DNA from: Thraustochytrium sp. TN22
Lineage: Eukaryota > Sar > Bigyra > Thraustochytrida > Thraustochytriidae
DNA: 49,451 bases
Assembly (NCBI GenBank): GCA_013306675.1
Contig: JABLUY010000013.1
Location: 1 to 49,451 of the forward strand
Reading direction: 5' to 3'
Part shown: positions 18,722 through 28,704 of the stretch, piece after piece
Layout: every line of letters begins with the position of its first letter
Numbering within the stretch: position 1 is the first letter of the stretch
Program-made: the position numbers and the translations under genes
Notes under the pieces: generated by a model
Seen by the model: only the letters and a program-made list of their open reading frames with translations
Told to the model about the DNA's origin: nothing
Databases searched by the model: none

Positions 18722-18796
18722 AAGATTTTCTCCTGAGACGATGAGGCCTTGCAGCATCAGCATCAGCATCAGCATCAGCAGCAGCAGCAGCAGCAT

Positions 18797-18827
<31 letters not shown>

Positions 18828-18868
18828 AGCAACAGCAACAGCAATGAAAGATTTTCTCATGGGAAGAT
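18708..18868 (+). repeat. Duplicated CAG-rich 3' end
   Basis: The block CAGCAATGAAAGATTTTCTC, continuing to ATGAGGCCT, occurs twice, near 18714 and 18838. CAGCAT, CAG and CAT repeats (18753-18835) lie between the copies. Confidence 0.8.
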
Positions 18869-19045
18869 GAGGCCTCGTAACCCTCCCTTTCCGACGAAGG
18901 CGTGCGCCAGCCGCCAAAGTGCGCAGTGCCCGGACATTGGCGCGGCGAATGAGGCGCGCGTCTCAACGTCTGGTCGCGAGCTTGATCGAGCATTGAGCAG
19001 CAGCACCAGCAGCACCAGCACCAAGGCGTTCCGACGCCGTCATGA

Positions 19046-21907
19046 TCAGGCCTTGGTATTCGCAGTCTTGTTGGCAAGCGCCTGCTGCCAGGCGACCTTG
19101 CGGTTTGTGAGAATACGCAGGACCTGGAGAGACGAGTCGACCATGGCATCCTTGCCGACAAGGCGCACGCCAGCGCCGGCGCGGCGCGCAGTGCCTTCGG
19201 CGCGAATGAAGTCGCCTTCCAGGCGGAAAGTCTGCGCGAGGCCACGCTTGAGCGCCGAGAAGATGTCCCCAACCGTGGTACCCGGGAGCGCCTGCAGGCA
19301 GTCGGGGCGACGCACGGACTTGAGGTCCGTGACTGGGTAGACAAGCCGTGGCTCGCGCAGCGCGATGGCGGCACTGATGCAGTCCACGACGCCAGTTGAC
19401 CCAAAGGTGTCCAGGACGCGCTGCGCGGCGTCGATTCTCTTGCGTAGAGCCGGCGTGACCTCGGCATCGGCGCGGGGGGCGAAGTGACTGGAGCCAAACT
19501 CATACTCAAGCTGGCCCTGCCCCGCAAGCGCCAGCATGTCCGACTCGAGCATGGCCGTGCAAGGCACTGCAACATAGCCCTGATCGCGCGCCACCTGACG
19601 CGCTTGCGCCAGCTTCTCCATGCCGGCGGCCTCGTCGAACTTGGCACTGAGGATGAGGCGGTCGCACTTGTTGAGCGCCAGACACATGGGGAAGCGCACG
19701 CTGAGGAAGTGCGCGATAAAGCGGTGCAGGTCGGCGCGCGTCCACAGGTTGGCCGTCACCGGGTCAAGCTTGCTGCGCACCGCAGCAGCTGCGACGATGC
19801 TCTTGGTATGGCCCTGGTAGCCCGTGAGCAGCCCAATCAGGCGCGTTTCGGCAGCGCGGTCGGTCTGGCGGTCTCGACCGGCGCGCTCCACTCCCCGCCA
19901 CTTGGCCGCCACGTTGCCGAAAATCCACCGGTGTAGCTCCTCGCGCACCCACTTAATGTCCTCCTCGGCAGTCGACGCCGACTGCACGTCGTCCATCACT
20001 GCCACGCCGTTGCGGTCGCTGGACCCAGACACATCAACCACGTGAATGAGCACGTCCGCGTCGCACAGATCGCCCAGGAATTTATTGCCCTTCCCCTGGC
20101 CCTTGTACGCGCCGGGAATCAGGCCGGCCACGTCCTTGATGAGCAGCGGCAGCAGCCGCCGCCCCTGGCCGTCGCGGCCGTGCTCCGTCAAGTAGGCGTC
20201 AGACGTCGCGTCGCCGCCCTCCGGCATGCGATCGTCCTCGTCGTTCGACGCCCACCAGCCGACGCCGTAGTTGGGCTCGATTGTCGTGAACGGATGCGCC
20301 GCCACCTTGGCCATGGTCTGCAGCCGTGTCGTGCAGCAGAACAGCGTTGACTTGCCGGCCGACGGCTTACCCACCAGGCCCACCACGAACTTCTTCACGC
20401 CGCGCCCCTTGGCCACGCGACCGGCGTCCGATACCTCCTCGCGCTGCCGCCGGGCTACCTCCAGGCACGCCTCGCGCGTCGCGCGCTCCACCAGCTCCGC
20501 CTCCACCGCCTCGTCCACCTCATCCTCCCATATTCTCTCAGTTGTCCCGACGGCACCATCGTCTCCGTCGTCGTCGTTGTCGCAATCGCTGTCGCGCGCA
20601 ACCGCTGCGGCGCCCGCATCGCCCGCCTTGGCTCTGGCTGCTGCGGATTGCAGCAGTGCCAGGCTCTCCGGGTCCTCCAGCCACGCCTCCGCTGCCGACA
20701 CGGCACTGTACACGCACGGCATCCCGGCCTGCACCTCCAGCTCCGCGCGAATACGCGCCAGCAGCGCCGCCTCAGCGCGTTGCGGAAACTGCAACATGCC
20801 CAGGGAGTGCTCCACGCGTACCGTCGGCATTTCCTCCGGGTAGTTGGCCGGATACGCCACTACGAGGCGCACTTTCTCGTGCAGCGGCGAGTCGGGGCTC
20901 GCCAGAAGGAACCTGAGCTCACCGCACGCCTCTCCCGCCGCCGTCGGCGCCGGTCGCGTCACCTCCATGGAGTCTGGATAGATGGACAGCATCGCCTCCA
21001 TCTCCTCCTGCTGCTCCGTCGCAGACGCGTCCGACGCGCAAGTCGGCGGACTCGCCGGCTCTGACTCCTTCGCAGGTTTCGCCGACGCCGACGCCGACCC
21101 CGAAGGGGGCACTGGCGCCGTTGGGGCCACCGCAGCATTCTGCACAAGGCGCTCGTGCTGTGTCGACAAAAATCCGACAATCAGGTCGCGCGCCGGGGCG
21201 TTCGACGGGATCAGGTGGCCCTTGTCGTGTATAAAGACCTGCGGGTCCACGAAGCGTTCCGCGAGCTCGCGGCTCGACTCCACCGAGACCACCTGGTCCG
21301 AGGTACCCATGATGTGCACGCTCGGCACGTCGATGGGCAGCTTCGGCTCGCCACCCGTTGCAGCCCAGAACTCCTCGTCATGCCAAAACTCGTGCGTCGA
21401 GCTCATGCCCGGGGCGCCGCCCAGCAGCACGAATTGCAGGCCCTGTTCGCCAAGATCAGAGCCGGGTCAGTCAAACAACTCGCAGCGACCACCACGCCAT
21501 CACAGCGACCACCTTGCCAGACAGCAAGTACCTCGCCGAGCACGTACCGGGAATCGATGCGGGCACGCCGCCATGCGTGCAGCCGCCGCAGCGCCCATGG
21601 AGAAGCCCAGCACGCCGTCGAAGGGGCCCTGCTCAGCCCAGACCGTCTCCAGGTGCGCGAAGCTCTCGTGCAAGGTGCGCAGCATCTCCGGCTTTTCCGA
21701 CCGGTACCGCCACCACGTGCGCGTTGGCACGCTGTCGCCCTCGCGCAGCGGCAGCTCGTGCGGCGCGTCGATGAAGATCATGTCCGCCAAGCTCTTCGCC
21801 TTGCTCTTGCGCAGCCAGCCCAGCCGCGACCGCAAAATCTCCTTCGTCTGGCTGCTGCCGTGCAGGCACAGCACGCGCAGCGCGCGCTCACCCTGCGCGC
21901 CCGACAT
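19046..21907 (-). CDS. Tri-domain fusion: FSH1 serine hydrolase - RWD - OBG-family GTPase (YGR210C-like), one intron
   Basis: Spliced product of 918 aa: exon 1 21907-21548, exon 2 21442-19046. The 105-bp intron (GTACGT to ACAG) is phase 0. Residues ~8-210 are an FSH1/OVCA2-type alpha/beta hydrolase: LCLHG, nucleophile Ser103 in GFSMG, Asp169 in GTSDQVV and His196 in DKGHLIP. Residues ~265-375 are an RWD domain ([28 protein letters not shown]). From ~470 comes a GTPase: G1 GKPSAGKST, switch PFTTIEPN, G3 [24 protein letters not shown]4 NKCD, and a TGS-like C-terminus ending [13 protein letters not shown]. The G-domain, with its long insert before the TGS, resembles the YGR210C/YchF branch. RWD proteins partner related GTPases on ribosomes, so a translation link is inferred. 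Hydrolase substrate unknown. Confidence 0.88.
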
Positions 21908-22271
21908 GGCTGCTGCCGCGTCCGCGTCCGCGCCCGCGCCCGGCCCGGCGCTGTGCCTTTGCTGTTCTGCACGCGCGCCGACCGCCGCCGAGTGGTCGCC
22001 GTGCAGTCGAAGGACGACCCGATGAACAATGTAAAAGTAGAAGACGACTTCATCATGAACAGCAGCTTGCCTTGAAAGGATGAGCGCTCCGAGTCCTGCG
22101 GGAGACAAGTCGTGCAAGAAAGACAGAAGCGCTCGTGCTTTTTGCGAGCGAGCGCCTCGCGGTTCCGGCGCCGCCATCGCCGCCATCATCATCAAGATCA
22201 TCATCGCCATCGTCATCAACCGGCAACATCGTCATCATCACCATCATCGTCCTCACTTCTCTGCAAGCCAC
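21908..22271. other. Intergenic region with ATC/CAT-rich tract
   Basis: A 364-bp gap between same-strand genes. It contains an imperfect (CAT/ATC)n tract at about 22185-22250. No gene seen. Confidence 0.6.
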
Positions 22272-23357
22272 TCAAATACCTGTGCGGGTCATGGCGTCAA
22301 TGAACTCATCCGAGGAGATCTGGCTGTCCTGAGAGCGGTCGAAGAAGTTAAAGACAACCTCGACGGTGCGCGGGTCACGGCCCATGCCGTATGCGTCCAT
22401 GGCGGCGGAGAACTCGCCCAGCGTGATGCGGCCCATGGAGTCGCTATTGACGAGGCGAAAGGCCTGCTGAAGGGAGCGCGCCTCGGTCATGCCGTTCGGC
22501 GTGCGCTGGCTCACCTGGCGAAGGAGCGTCTCGCGGAAAGAGCGAACGAGCGCCAGGGTCTCCGTGGACTCGTCCTGCTCGCGGATGCCGAACTGGCGCT
22601 CCACCATTTGCACGAAGATGTCGTCGCTGTCAATGGGAGCACTCAGGTCAGTAAAGTGCGCGAAGAACGCCTGCTCGTCCACCTTGTCATCGTCCACGGC
22701 CCAGTGGTCCATGCTCTCCCGGTGAAGGTCCTCAACGCGCGCCTCGCTGGCCTGGCCGCTGATCACGAGCGGGTGCGCGCGCAGCGACCCAAAAGCCTCG
22801 GCCTTGGGCACAAGACCACCCGCGTCCGCGCCTCCCGAGCGCGCCAACAGCGAGGCCCACGCACGCTCGCAAATGTGGAAGCGGCGGTCGCTCATGGGGC
22901 CGCGCACGCCGCTTAGAAATTCGCGGTGGTCCAGGCGCCCGTTGCCGTTCGTGTCGAAGGCGCGCATGAGCGTGTCCTGCGCGCTCGCGCTCAAGAAGAC
23001 GCCAAACTTGTTGATGGCCTCTTTGAACTGCCAGGCGTCCATGGTCGGTTCCTCCTCGCCTCGCGCCGCGCCGCGCGTCGCCGCGTCGAAGATGCGGTTC
23101 AGCCCGCGGACCGTCCATGTGCGCGCGCCGCCGTGGTACATCTGGCGGCGGAACTCGCGCAGCACCACATTGCGGTCGAGCGCGTCCACCTCCGCGAGCG
23201 TGGCCGGCGCCCACTCGTCCTCCTTTGCCTCTTCCAGAGCTCGTTCCGCAAAGCCGTGCGCGATCAGGTACTTCTCGCCGTACCCAAAGGCCACCTCCAT
23301 CACATCGCCCTTCTTGTGGCTCGCGTCCAGGTCCTCGAGCAGCCGCACGCGCATCAT
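22272..23357 (-). CDS. bL9 N-domain fused to an EF-hand protein
   Basis: The product is 361 aa from the first of two adjacent ATGs (23357, 23354). Residues 2-40 read like the N-terminal RNA-binding domain of ribosomal protein bL9: VRLLEDLD, KKGDVMEVAFGYGEKYLI, HGFAERA. The linker and C-terminal ribosomal domain of bL9 are absent. From ~60 on the protein is helical and calcium-binding-like. It has one canonical EF loop (DTNGNGRLDHRE, ~135) and two degenerate ones near the C-terminus (NSDSMGRITLGE and DRSQDSQISSDE), in a calcyphosin-like series. No splice signal separates the halves. It might couple calcium to an RNA or ribosome contact, perhaps in the mitochondrion, but that is inference. It is divergent from the WW gene by 318 bp. 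Confidence 0.8.
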   Translation of the reverse strand: MMRVRLLEDLDASHKKGDVMEVAFGYGEKYLIAHGFAERALEEAKEDEWAPATLAEVDALDRNVVLREFRRQMYHGGARTWTVRGLNRIFDAATRGAARGEEEPTMDAWQFKEAINKFGVFLSASAQDTLMRAFDTNGNGRLDHREFLSGVRGPMSDRRFHICERAWASLLARSGGADAGGLVPKAEAFGSLRAHPLVISGQASEARVEDLHRESMDHWAVDDDKVDEQAFFAHFTDLSAPIDSDDIFVQMVERQFGIREQDESTETLALVRSFRETLLRQVSQRTPNGMTEARSLQQAFRLVNSDSMGRITLGEFSAAMDAYGMGRDPRTVEVVFNFFDRSQDSQISSDEFIDAMTRTGI

Positions 23358-23439
23358 CTTGGCCTCGCGACCGCACCGAGCAAGCGAGCGAGCGAGCGAG
23401 CGAGCGAGCGAGCAAAGACCGCGCGCGCGCGCGCGAAGA

Positions 23440-23473
<34 letters not shown>

Positions 23474-23675
23474 CTTCGTCGATCGATCGCCGCATGCACG
23501 CTGCCGCGTGCACAGAGCAAAAGGTCCGGTAACCCCCAAGTTGACATGTAAATGCCCAAACAGAGAGCGCGCCGCGCGTGCAGCCGCCGCGCAGGAAAAG
23601 CAGCGGCGCGCCGATCGAGACGGCAGACGGCGAGACGCGGCGCGGGCGCGCGCGCGGGCGAAGGAAGGCTTCACC
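23358..23675. promoter_or_regulatory. Short bidirectional promoter region with three microsatellites
   Basis: Only 318 bp separate two divergent ATGs. The gap holds (GAGC)n at about 23380-23412, (CG)n at about 23420-23435 and (AGAC)n at about 23444-23472. Both genes must be driven from this stretch, so repeat length could influence their expression. Confidence 0.6.
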
Positions 23676-26600
23676 ATGGCGGACGAGAAGGAGTGGCTGA
23701 AGCAGGTGGACGAGGAGAACAATGTGTTCTTCTACAACCTCAAGACCGGCGTGACGCAGTGGGACCCGCCGCCTGGCTACGTGGACTCGCTCGGTGAGGA
23801 CTGGGTCGAGGCGCTCGACGAGGCCGGCACCGTGTACTACTACAACATCGCGACAGGGGTTGCCTCATGGGACCATCCAGCGGGCGCCGCCGCCGCGACG
23901 CCGCCACAGCAGCAGGAGGCGCAGCAGGAGGAGGCTGGGGCGAATGCGACCACGGCCACGACGGAACCGGCCGCCGCCCCTGGCACCGTCGAGTCTGAGG
24001 AAATGCCGGAGTGGTCGCGCATGTTTGATCCGGCCAGCAAGATGTACTACTACGTCAATAACCGCACGCTGGAAAGCAGCTGGGACGAGCCCGAGGGCTT
24101 CCGCGAGGTGGACCTCACCAAGGCCAAGCTGCTCATGGCGCCCGAGGTGCGCGCCGCTCTGATGCTGCAGAATGCTTTTCGCGCCAAAATTGCGAGGCGA
24201 GATGTCCGTGTCCAGCGAGGCAAAACCAAGCAGGATGGTACCGAGGCCGCCAGCGGCTGGAGCGAAATCCTCGACCCGGCCTCCGGCCTGCCCTACTACT
24301 ACAACTCGGACACCCACGAAGTAACCTGGGACAAGCCCGCAGAGCTGACAACTACTACGGCGCAGGTCGAGGCTGGCGCGTTTACGACCGCAGAGGAGAT
24401 TGAGGAAGATGTGGCTGAACTGCTCGTGGAAGGCGAGAAACTTCCGGAGTGGGTCGAGGTCTTCGACCCACAGTCCAGGCGCTACTATTACTTCAACAAC
24501 TCCACGAGCGCCACGCAGTGGGAGGAGCCAGAGGGCTTCGTGCGCCCCAAGCTGGGCGCTGCAAAGCACCTCATGGCGCCGGAATTGCGCGCCGCCATCA
24601 TGATGCAGACCGCTTTTCGTGCCAAAATCGCCCGGAGGGACGTGCGTTTGCAGCGCGCGCGCACGCAGGCTGGTGATGAGTCGATCTGGCAGGCTATCGA
24701 GGACCCAGGATCCGGCAGCACCTACTTTTACAACCGCGAGACCGAGGAGACGACCTGGGTCAAGCCTCAGGAGCTCATGACCGATGAGGAAAAGCAGGCT
24801 GCGGCCAACAAGCCCAAGTGGTACACCGCCATCGACAAGGAGAGCGGGGAGGTCTACTTTTACAACACCGAGACTGATGAGGCCGTCTGGGAGAAGCCCG
24901 CCGACTTTGACGGCGATGGCGCCCTCCTTGGCCCGGACAACATGGACGCCGAAACGCTGCGCGGCCTGCGCCGCAAGATGGTTCTCGCGCTCGAGGGCAA
25001 GCTCAAGCGCCGCTCCGCGGACATGGAGGCGCGCATGCGTCGTTCGCGCGTCGAACAGACACGTCTCTCGAGCGCCGCGCACCGTCGCTGGTGCGAGGTC
25101 TATGATCCGAACCAGGACGCCTTTTACTACTACGATGTGGACACGCACGAGACCGTCTGGGAGAAGCCCCGCGACTTTGTCATGCAAGCCAGCGATGAGC
25201 TTCTCGCCGCGGCGCTTCTCATCCAGGGCATCTTTCGTAGCAAGCTCGCGCGCAGCCGCGCTCGCCTGTTGCGTGCTCTGCAGGCCACCAAGCATCAAGC
25301 CCCGAACCAACCGCCGCTCTGGGTCAAGCTCCACGATAAGGACGCCAAGCTCGACTTTTGGTTCCACAAGACCACGCACGAGATTATTTGGACCGAGCCA
25401 GCTGAGGCTGTCGCCGAGGTTGAGGATCCAGCTATCATCGAGGAGCAACCTGCTGCGGCTGCCGCTCCTGCTGAAAAGCAAGCTCCTATCGAGGAGCAAG
25501 CTCAAGTCCTGGTCGAGGAGGAGGATGCAGTCGACGAGCAGGTTGCCATCGAGGAGCAGGATGCTGCCGAGGAGCAAACTGCTGCCGAGGAGCACAATGC
25601 TGCTGACGAGGAGCAAGCTGTTGCCGAGCAAGCTCCTGCTGAGGACCAGGCAACGGTCACGGAGCAAGCAACTGTTGAAGAGAACGTCACGGTCGAAGAG
25701 GGATCCACCGTTGAGACGCAAGCTACGGTTGAGGGGGGTGCACACTACGAAGCGCAAGCTCCAGTCGAGGAGGAGAACGCTGCGGGCGGAGAGCCAACCG
25801 CTTCTGAGGAGCTGCCATATGTTGAGGAGCAGCCGCATCCCAAGGAGGAGACCGTCACTTCGGAGCAAACAGCTCTCGAGACCCATGCTCAGGTCGGAAC
25901 TCCGCCGCAAGAACCCGCAGAAGCCGTCGTGGAGGCCGAAGAGACGCCCGGCGTTGCCGCGACGGCCGAACGTGAGCATCCTACTGAACGAGTAGATTCC
26001 GCCCTGGCCCAAGACCAGCAAGCCGCCCCTGGTGCTGAGCGACCTGCACCTGTCGAACTCTACGCGGAGGAGCAGCCCGAGGATGAGGGCTACGAGGAGC
26101 CTGCCAAGCCAGCGTCTCTCGCCGAGCGGCGGCAAGCACGCGCACAAGCCCGCGCACAACGTGCGGCCGATGAAGCCAAACGTGCAGAGGAGAAGGCACG
26201 CAGGGTGGAAGAGCAGGTTCGTGCGAGGGCTGCGGAGCTCAAAGCAGCGGAGGCGGAGGCGCTTCGTGCCAAGGAGGCTGCTCGCGCCGCAAGCGTGGCC
26301 AGCAAGCAGGAGCGCATGGTCGCAACTGCCGCGAAGCGCGAGAAGGAAGCGCAACGTAAGAACCAGGCCACCAAGCACAAGTTTGAAGCAGCGCTGGAGG
26401 CGAGACGCACTGCGCAGGAACGCAAGGCAGCCAACAGGGCGCGCGAGGCGCAGGAGCTCAAGGAGAACCTGACGACCTGGCTGCAGCACTTCCAGAGGAG
26501 CGTCGAGGCATCGCAGCCGCGGTCAGAAGCCAACTTGGAGGCCATCCGCGCCAAGGTTGCGCAGGAGGAGCGCACGCAGGCCGCGGCGCGGGCTGCTGCG

Positions 26601-27380
26601 GCGTCCAAAGCGGCAGTCTCGGCCGAGCATTTCGCCGACCTCTTCGACGCGATCAGCAAGGGCGTGGCCGATCGCAACGTGCTGCGGATGCTGGTTCCGG
26701 CGGGCCAGACCGTCGCGGAGATGCGCAACACCTTCGGGCGTACGGCTCTTCACGACGCCTGCTGGCTGGGCTTCACGCCGGTCGTGGAGAGCCTGCTTGC
26801 GCTCGCCGCGGAGGGCGAGGAGGGCGAGGTCATGGCTATGGTCCAGGCCGTGGACTCGTGCTGCAGCCTGGCCACGCCCCTGCACGAGGCGGCTCGCGCA
26901 GGCTGGGGCCGCGAGGTGGTGGAGCTCCTGGTGCGCGCCGGCGCCCTTGTGGATGCCTGCGATCATCTCGGTGACACCCCGCTCCACTGTGCCGCGCGCC
27001 ACGGCAACTACGCGACCGTGAAAGCTCTCATTGAGGCAGACGGCACCATGGAGACGCTGGTGATGCGCAACCTCAAAAACAAGACGGCGTGCGAGGTGGC
27101 TGAGGCGCAGCTGGCCGGGACGCACAAAAAGTCGCGGCAGACGCACCACCCGAGCGGCGAGTGCTTGGACTTTGCTGGGAATCTGCAGTGCACGGTGGAT
27201 GTGCTCCGCTCCTTCTACAAGGCGGCGCTTGCGCATTTGGGCGGCGCGAGCCGCGTCCGCAAGAAGCTCGCCAAGAAGCGTCAGAGCACACTGCTCGAAG
27301 CGCGCAAGAAGAGCAAACTGCGAAAGGACGACATCACCATCCGTCACCTCTTCCCTGGGCCACGTCCGAATCCGGCGTGA
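23676..27380 (+). CDS. Nine-WW-domain protein with IQ motifs, coiled coil and ankyrin repeats
   Basis: The product is 1,234 aa from ATG in CACCATGG context; the frame is open upstream but reads as leader. Nine WW domains occupy ~residues 5-580, each a W...YYYN...W..P pattern, e.g. EWLKQVDEENNVFFYN and DWVEALDEAGTVYYYN. Three IQ-like helices lie between WW units (LMLQNAFRAKIARR; IMMQTAFRAKIARR; LLIQGIFRSKLARS) and could bind calmodulin. Residues ~590-800 are Glu/Gln/Ala-rich EEQ-type repeats, ~810-960 a highly charged coiled coil, and ~1010-1160 ankyrin repeats (GRTALHDACWLGF, ATPLHEAARAGW, DTPLHCAARHGN). WW domains bind proline-rich ligands; this is a multivalent cytoplasmic scaffold by inference. 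The exact family is not recognised. It converges on the next gene at 106 bp. Confidence 0.9.
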   Translation: MADEKEWLKQVDEENNVFFYNLKTGVTQWDPPPGYVDSLGEDWVEALDEAGTVYYYNIATGVASWDHPAGAAAATPPQQQEAQQEEAGANATTATTEPAAAPGTVESEEMPEWSRMFDPASKMYYYVNNRTLESSWDEPEGFREVDLTKAKLLMAPEVRAALMLQNAFRAKIARRDVRVQRGKTKQDGTEAASGWSEILDPASGLPYYYNSDTHEVTWDKPAELTTTTAQVEAGAFTTAEEIEEDVAELLVEGEKLPEWVEVFDPQSRRYYYFNNSTSATQWEEPEGFVRPKLGAAKHLMAPELRAAIMMQTAFRAKIARRDVRLQRARTQAGDESIWQAIEDPGSGSTYFYNRETEETTWVKPQELMTDEEKQAAANKPKWYTAIDKESGEVYFYNTETDEAVWEKPADFDGDGALLGPDNMDAETLRGLRRKMVLALEGKLKRRSADMEARMRRSRVEQTRLSSAAHRRWCEVYDPNQDAFYYYDVDTHETVWEKPRDFVMQASDELLAAALLIQGIFRSKLARSRARLLRALQATKHQAPNQPPLWVKLHDKDAKLDFWFHKTTHEIIWTEPAEAVAEVEDPAIIEEQPAAAAAPAEKQAPIEEQAQVLVEEEDAVDEQVAIEEQDAAEEQTAAEEHNAADEEQAVAEQAPAEDQATVTEQATVEENVTVEEGSTVETQATVEGGAHYEAQAPVEEENAAGGEPTASEELPYVEEQPHPKEETVTSEQTALETHAQVGTPPQEPAEAVVEAEETPGVAATAEREHPTERVDSALAQDQQAAPGAERPAPVELYAEEQPEDEGYEEPAKPASLAERRQARAQARAQRAADEAKRAEEKARRVEEQVRARAAELKAAEAEALRAKEAARAASVASKQERMVATAAKREKEAQRKNQATKHKFEAALEARRTAQERKAANRAREAQELKENLTTWLQHFQRSVEASQPRSEANLEAIRAKVAQEERTQAAARAAAASKAAVSAEHFADLFDAISKGVADRNVLRMLVPAGQTVAEMRNTFGRTALHDACWLGFTPVVESLLALAAEGEEGEVMAMVQAVDSCCSLATPLHEAARAGWGREVVELLVRAGALVDACDHLGDTPLHCAARHGNYATVKALIEADGTMETLVMRNLKNKTACEVAEAQLAGTHKKSRQTHHPSGECLDFAGNLQCTVDVLRSFYKAALAHLGGASRVRKKLAKKRQSTLLEARKKSKLRKDDITIRHLFPGPRPNPA

Positions 27381-27486
27381 ACACCCACCGGAGCGCGCAA
27401 GGCGAGTAACAGGAGGACTCGGAAGATAAATAGAAAATCAATCATTGTAGGATACCACCACCACGCACCGGCCCGTTTTCGAAAAT

Positions 27487-28704
27487 TCACCAGGCCCACA
27501 CCGTCTCCTGCGCGAACTTGCGCACGATCATGCGCGAGCGGCGCAGGTCTGCGTCACTCACCTCCGGGGCAACATCTTCGGCGCGTGGGAATGAGCGCCA
27601 CAGCTCCACGTAGGTTCGTACCCACATGCGCGCGCTAGCGTCCTGCGGCAAGAGGAGGTCATCGTAGCAGCCCGCATCGAGGAGGGGCAGCAAGCGCCGA
27701 AAGCGCAGCATCTGAAGCGCAGCGCGCGGCAGCCTGCACTCGTTGCGGACCAAGACCTCGTGCAGGTACTCGTCCGGCCCCCACACGGGCTGCAGCTGGT
27801 CAAGACCAGAGCCAGGAGCCGGGCGCTCCACGTCAGCCTGCTGCGTTGCCGCGAGCGCGCTCAGGGCCTCCACGGTCTCGGCGCTGCAGCCGGCCTCCGC
27901 GGCCTCCGCGGGCGGCACCGGGCAGCCTGCGACCCATATGTCCGGCAGCGGCGAGGCCGCGGCCGCGGCCGAGGACGCGGCGTCCTCCCAGGTGAGCTGC
28001 GCAGCGAGGCCACCAAGGTGCTGGATGAGCGCGAGAAACTGAACCCAGTCCGGGTGCCCGGCGGACTCGGCAGTGCGCATGCGGGCGACCGCGACGGCTA
28101 GGCCGCCGACGGCCTCCAGCGCCGCCCAGACCGAGGCCTCGCGGCGCACCTCGCGACGAGCCTGCGCGCACATGGCTTCCGCGAAGGCGAGCGAGACGCG
28201 CGCCGCGGCCGCTGCCGCAGCGCCGGCCGCAGTCTGCAGCTCGCATCGCATGGGCACCACGCGCAGCGTCTGCTCACCGTGGTAGAGCATCTTGCACGGC
28301 TTGCCCGTGTCCACGACGCGGAAGCCCGCATTCTCGTACATGCGCACAAGCGCGCCGAAGCGGTCCATCTCCTCCTCGGCCTCGAGCGCGACGGCCTCGT
28401 ACGCCAGGTCGTCGCGCAAGAACGCCTTGCACTCCTCCAGCAGCCGCAGCGCCAGCTTCTGCCCGCGCAGCGCGGGCCGCACGGCCACCGACTGGATGAA
28501 GCCCTCGCGCCCTCGCGCGCCCTGCTCCAGCAGCGCAATCAGCTTGCCCTGCGCGCCGCGCTTGTCGCCCACGAACACCAGCCACCGCACCTCGCGCCCA
28601 TCCGCGCCGTCTCGCCGCTCGATGCGCACGCGGCCGCCGCCGCCGCCGCTCACGCTGCTGCCGCCGCCGCCGCCGCTGCCGCCGCCCGCCGCCGCCGCCT
28701 CCAT
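27487..28704 (-). CDS. GNAT-family N-acetyltransferase with long C-terminal extension
   Basis: The product is 405 aa from the ATG of MEAAAAGGG, followed by a Gly-rich start encoded by GCC repeats. The GNAT fold covers ~residues 35-145. Motif A is FIQSVAVRPALRGQKLALRLLEE, whose R-G-Q-K-L-A loop fits the acetyl-CoA pyrophosphate-binding R/Q-x-x-G-x-A consensus loosely. Motif B is MYENAGFRVV. Residues 150-405 are Ala-rich and helical and match no domain I know; they end in RKFAQETVWAW. The acceptor (amine, protein N-terminus or lysine) cannot be told. Not adjacent to any pathway genes. Confidence 0.75.
   Translation of the reverse strand: MEAAAAGGGSGGGGGSSVSGGGGGRVRIERRDGADGREVRWLVFVGDKRGAQGKLIALLEQGARGREGFIQSVAVRPALRGQKLALRLLEECKAFLRDDLAYEAVALEAEEEMDRFGALVRMYENAGFRVVDTGKPCKMLYHGEQTLRVVPMRCELQTAAGAAAAAAARVSLAFAEAMCAQARREVRREASVWAALEAVGGLAVAVARMRTAESAGHPDWVQFLALIQHLGGLAAQLTWEDAASSAAAAASPLPDIWVAGCPVPPAEAAEAGCSAETVEALSALAATQQADVERPAPGSGLDQLQPVWGPDEYLHEVLVRNECRLPRAALQMLRFRRLLPLLDAGCYDDLLLPQDASARMWVRTYVELWRSFPRAEDVAPEVSDADLRRSRMIVRKFAQETVWAW

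Noticed and set aside
22926-23675. Upstream extension of the WW protein by 250 codons
   Set aside because: It would overlap the antisense EF-hand gene and reads as microsatellite and Arg-rich leader; the ATG at 23676 has a good context and begins the first WW domain.
23865-26489. 874-codon antisense open frame opposite the WW gene
   Set aside because: The opposite frame encodes nine WW domains, IQ and ankyrin motifs; the antisense frame is a product of high GC at third positions.
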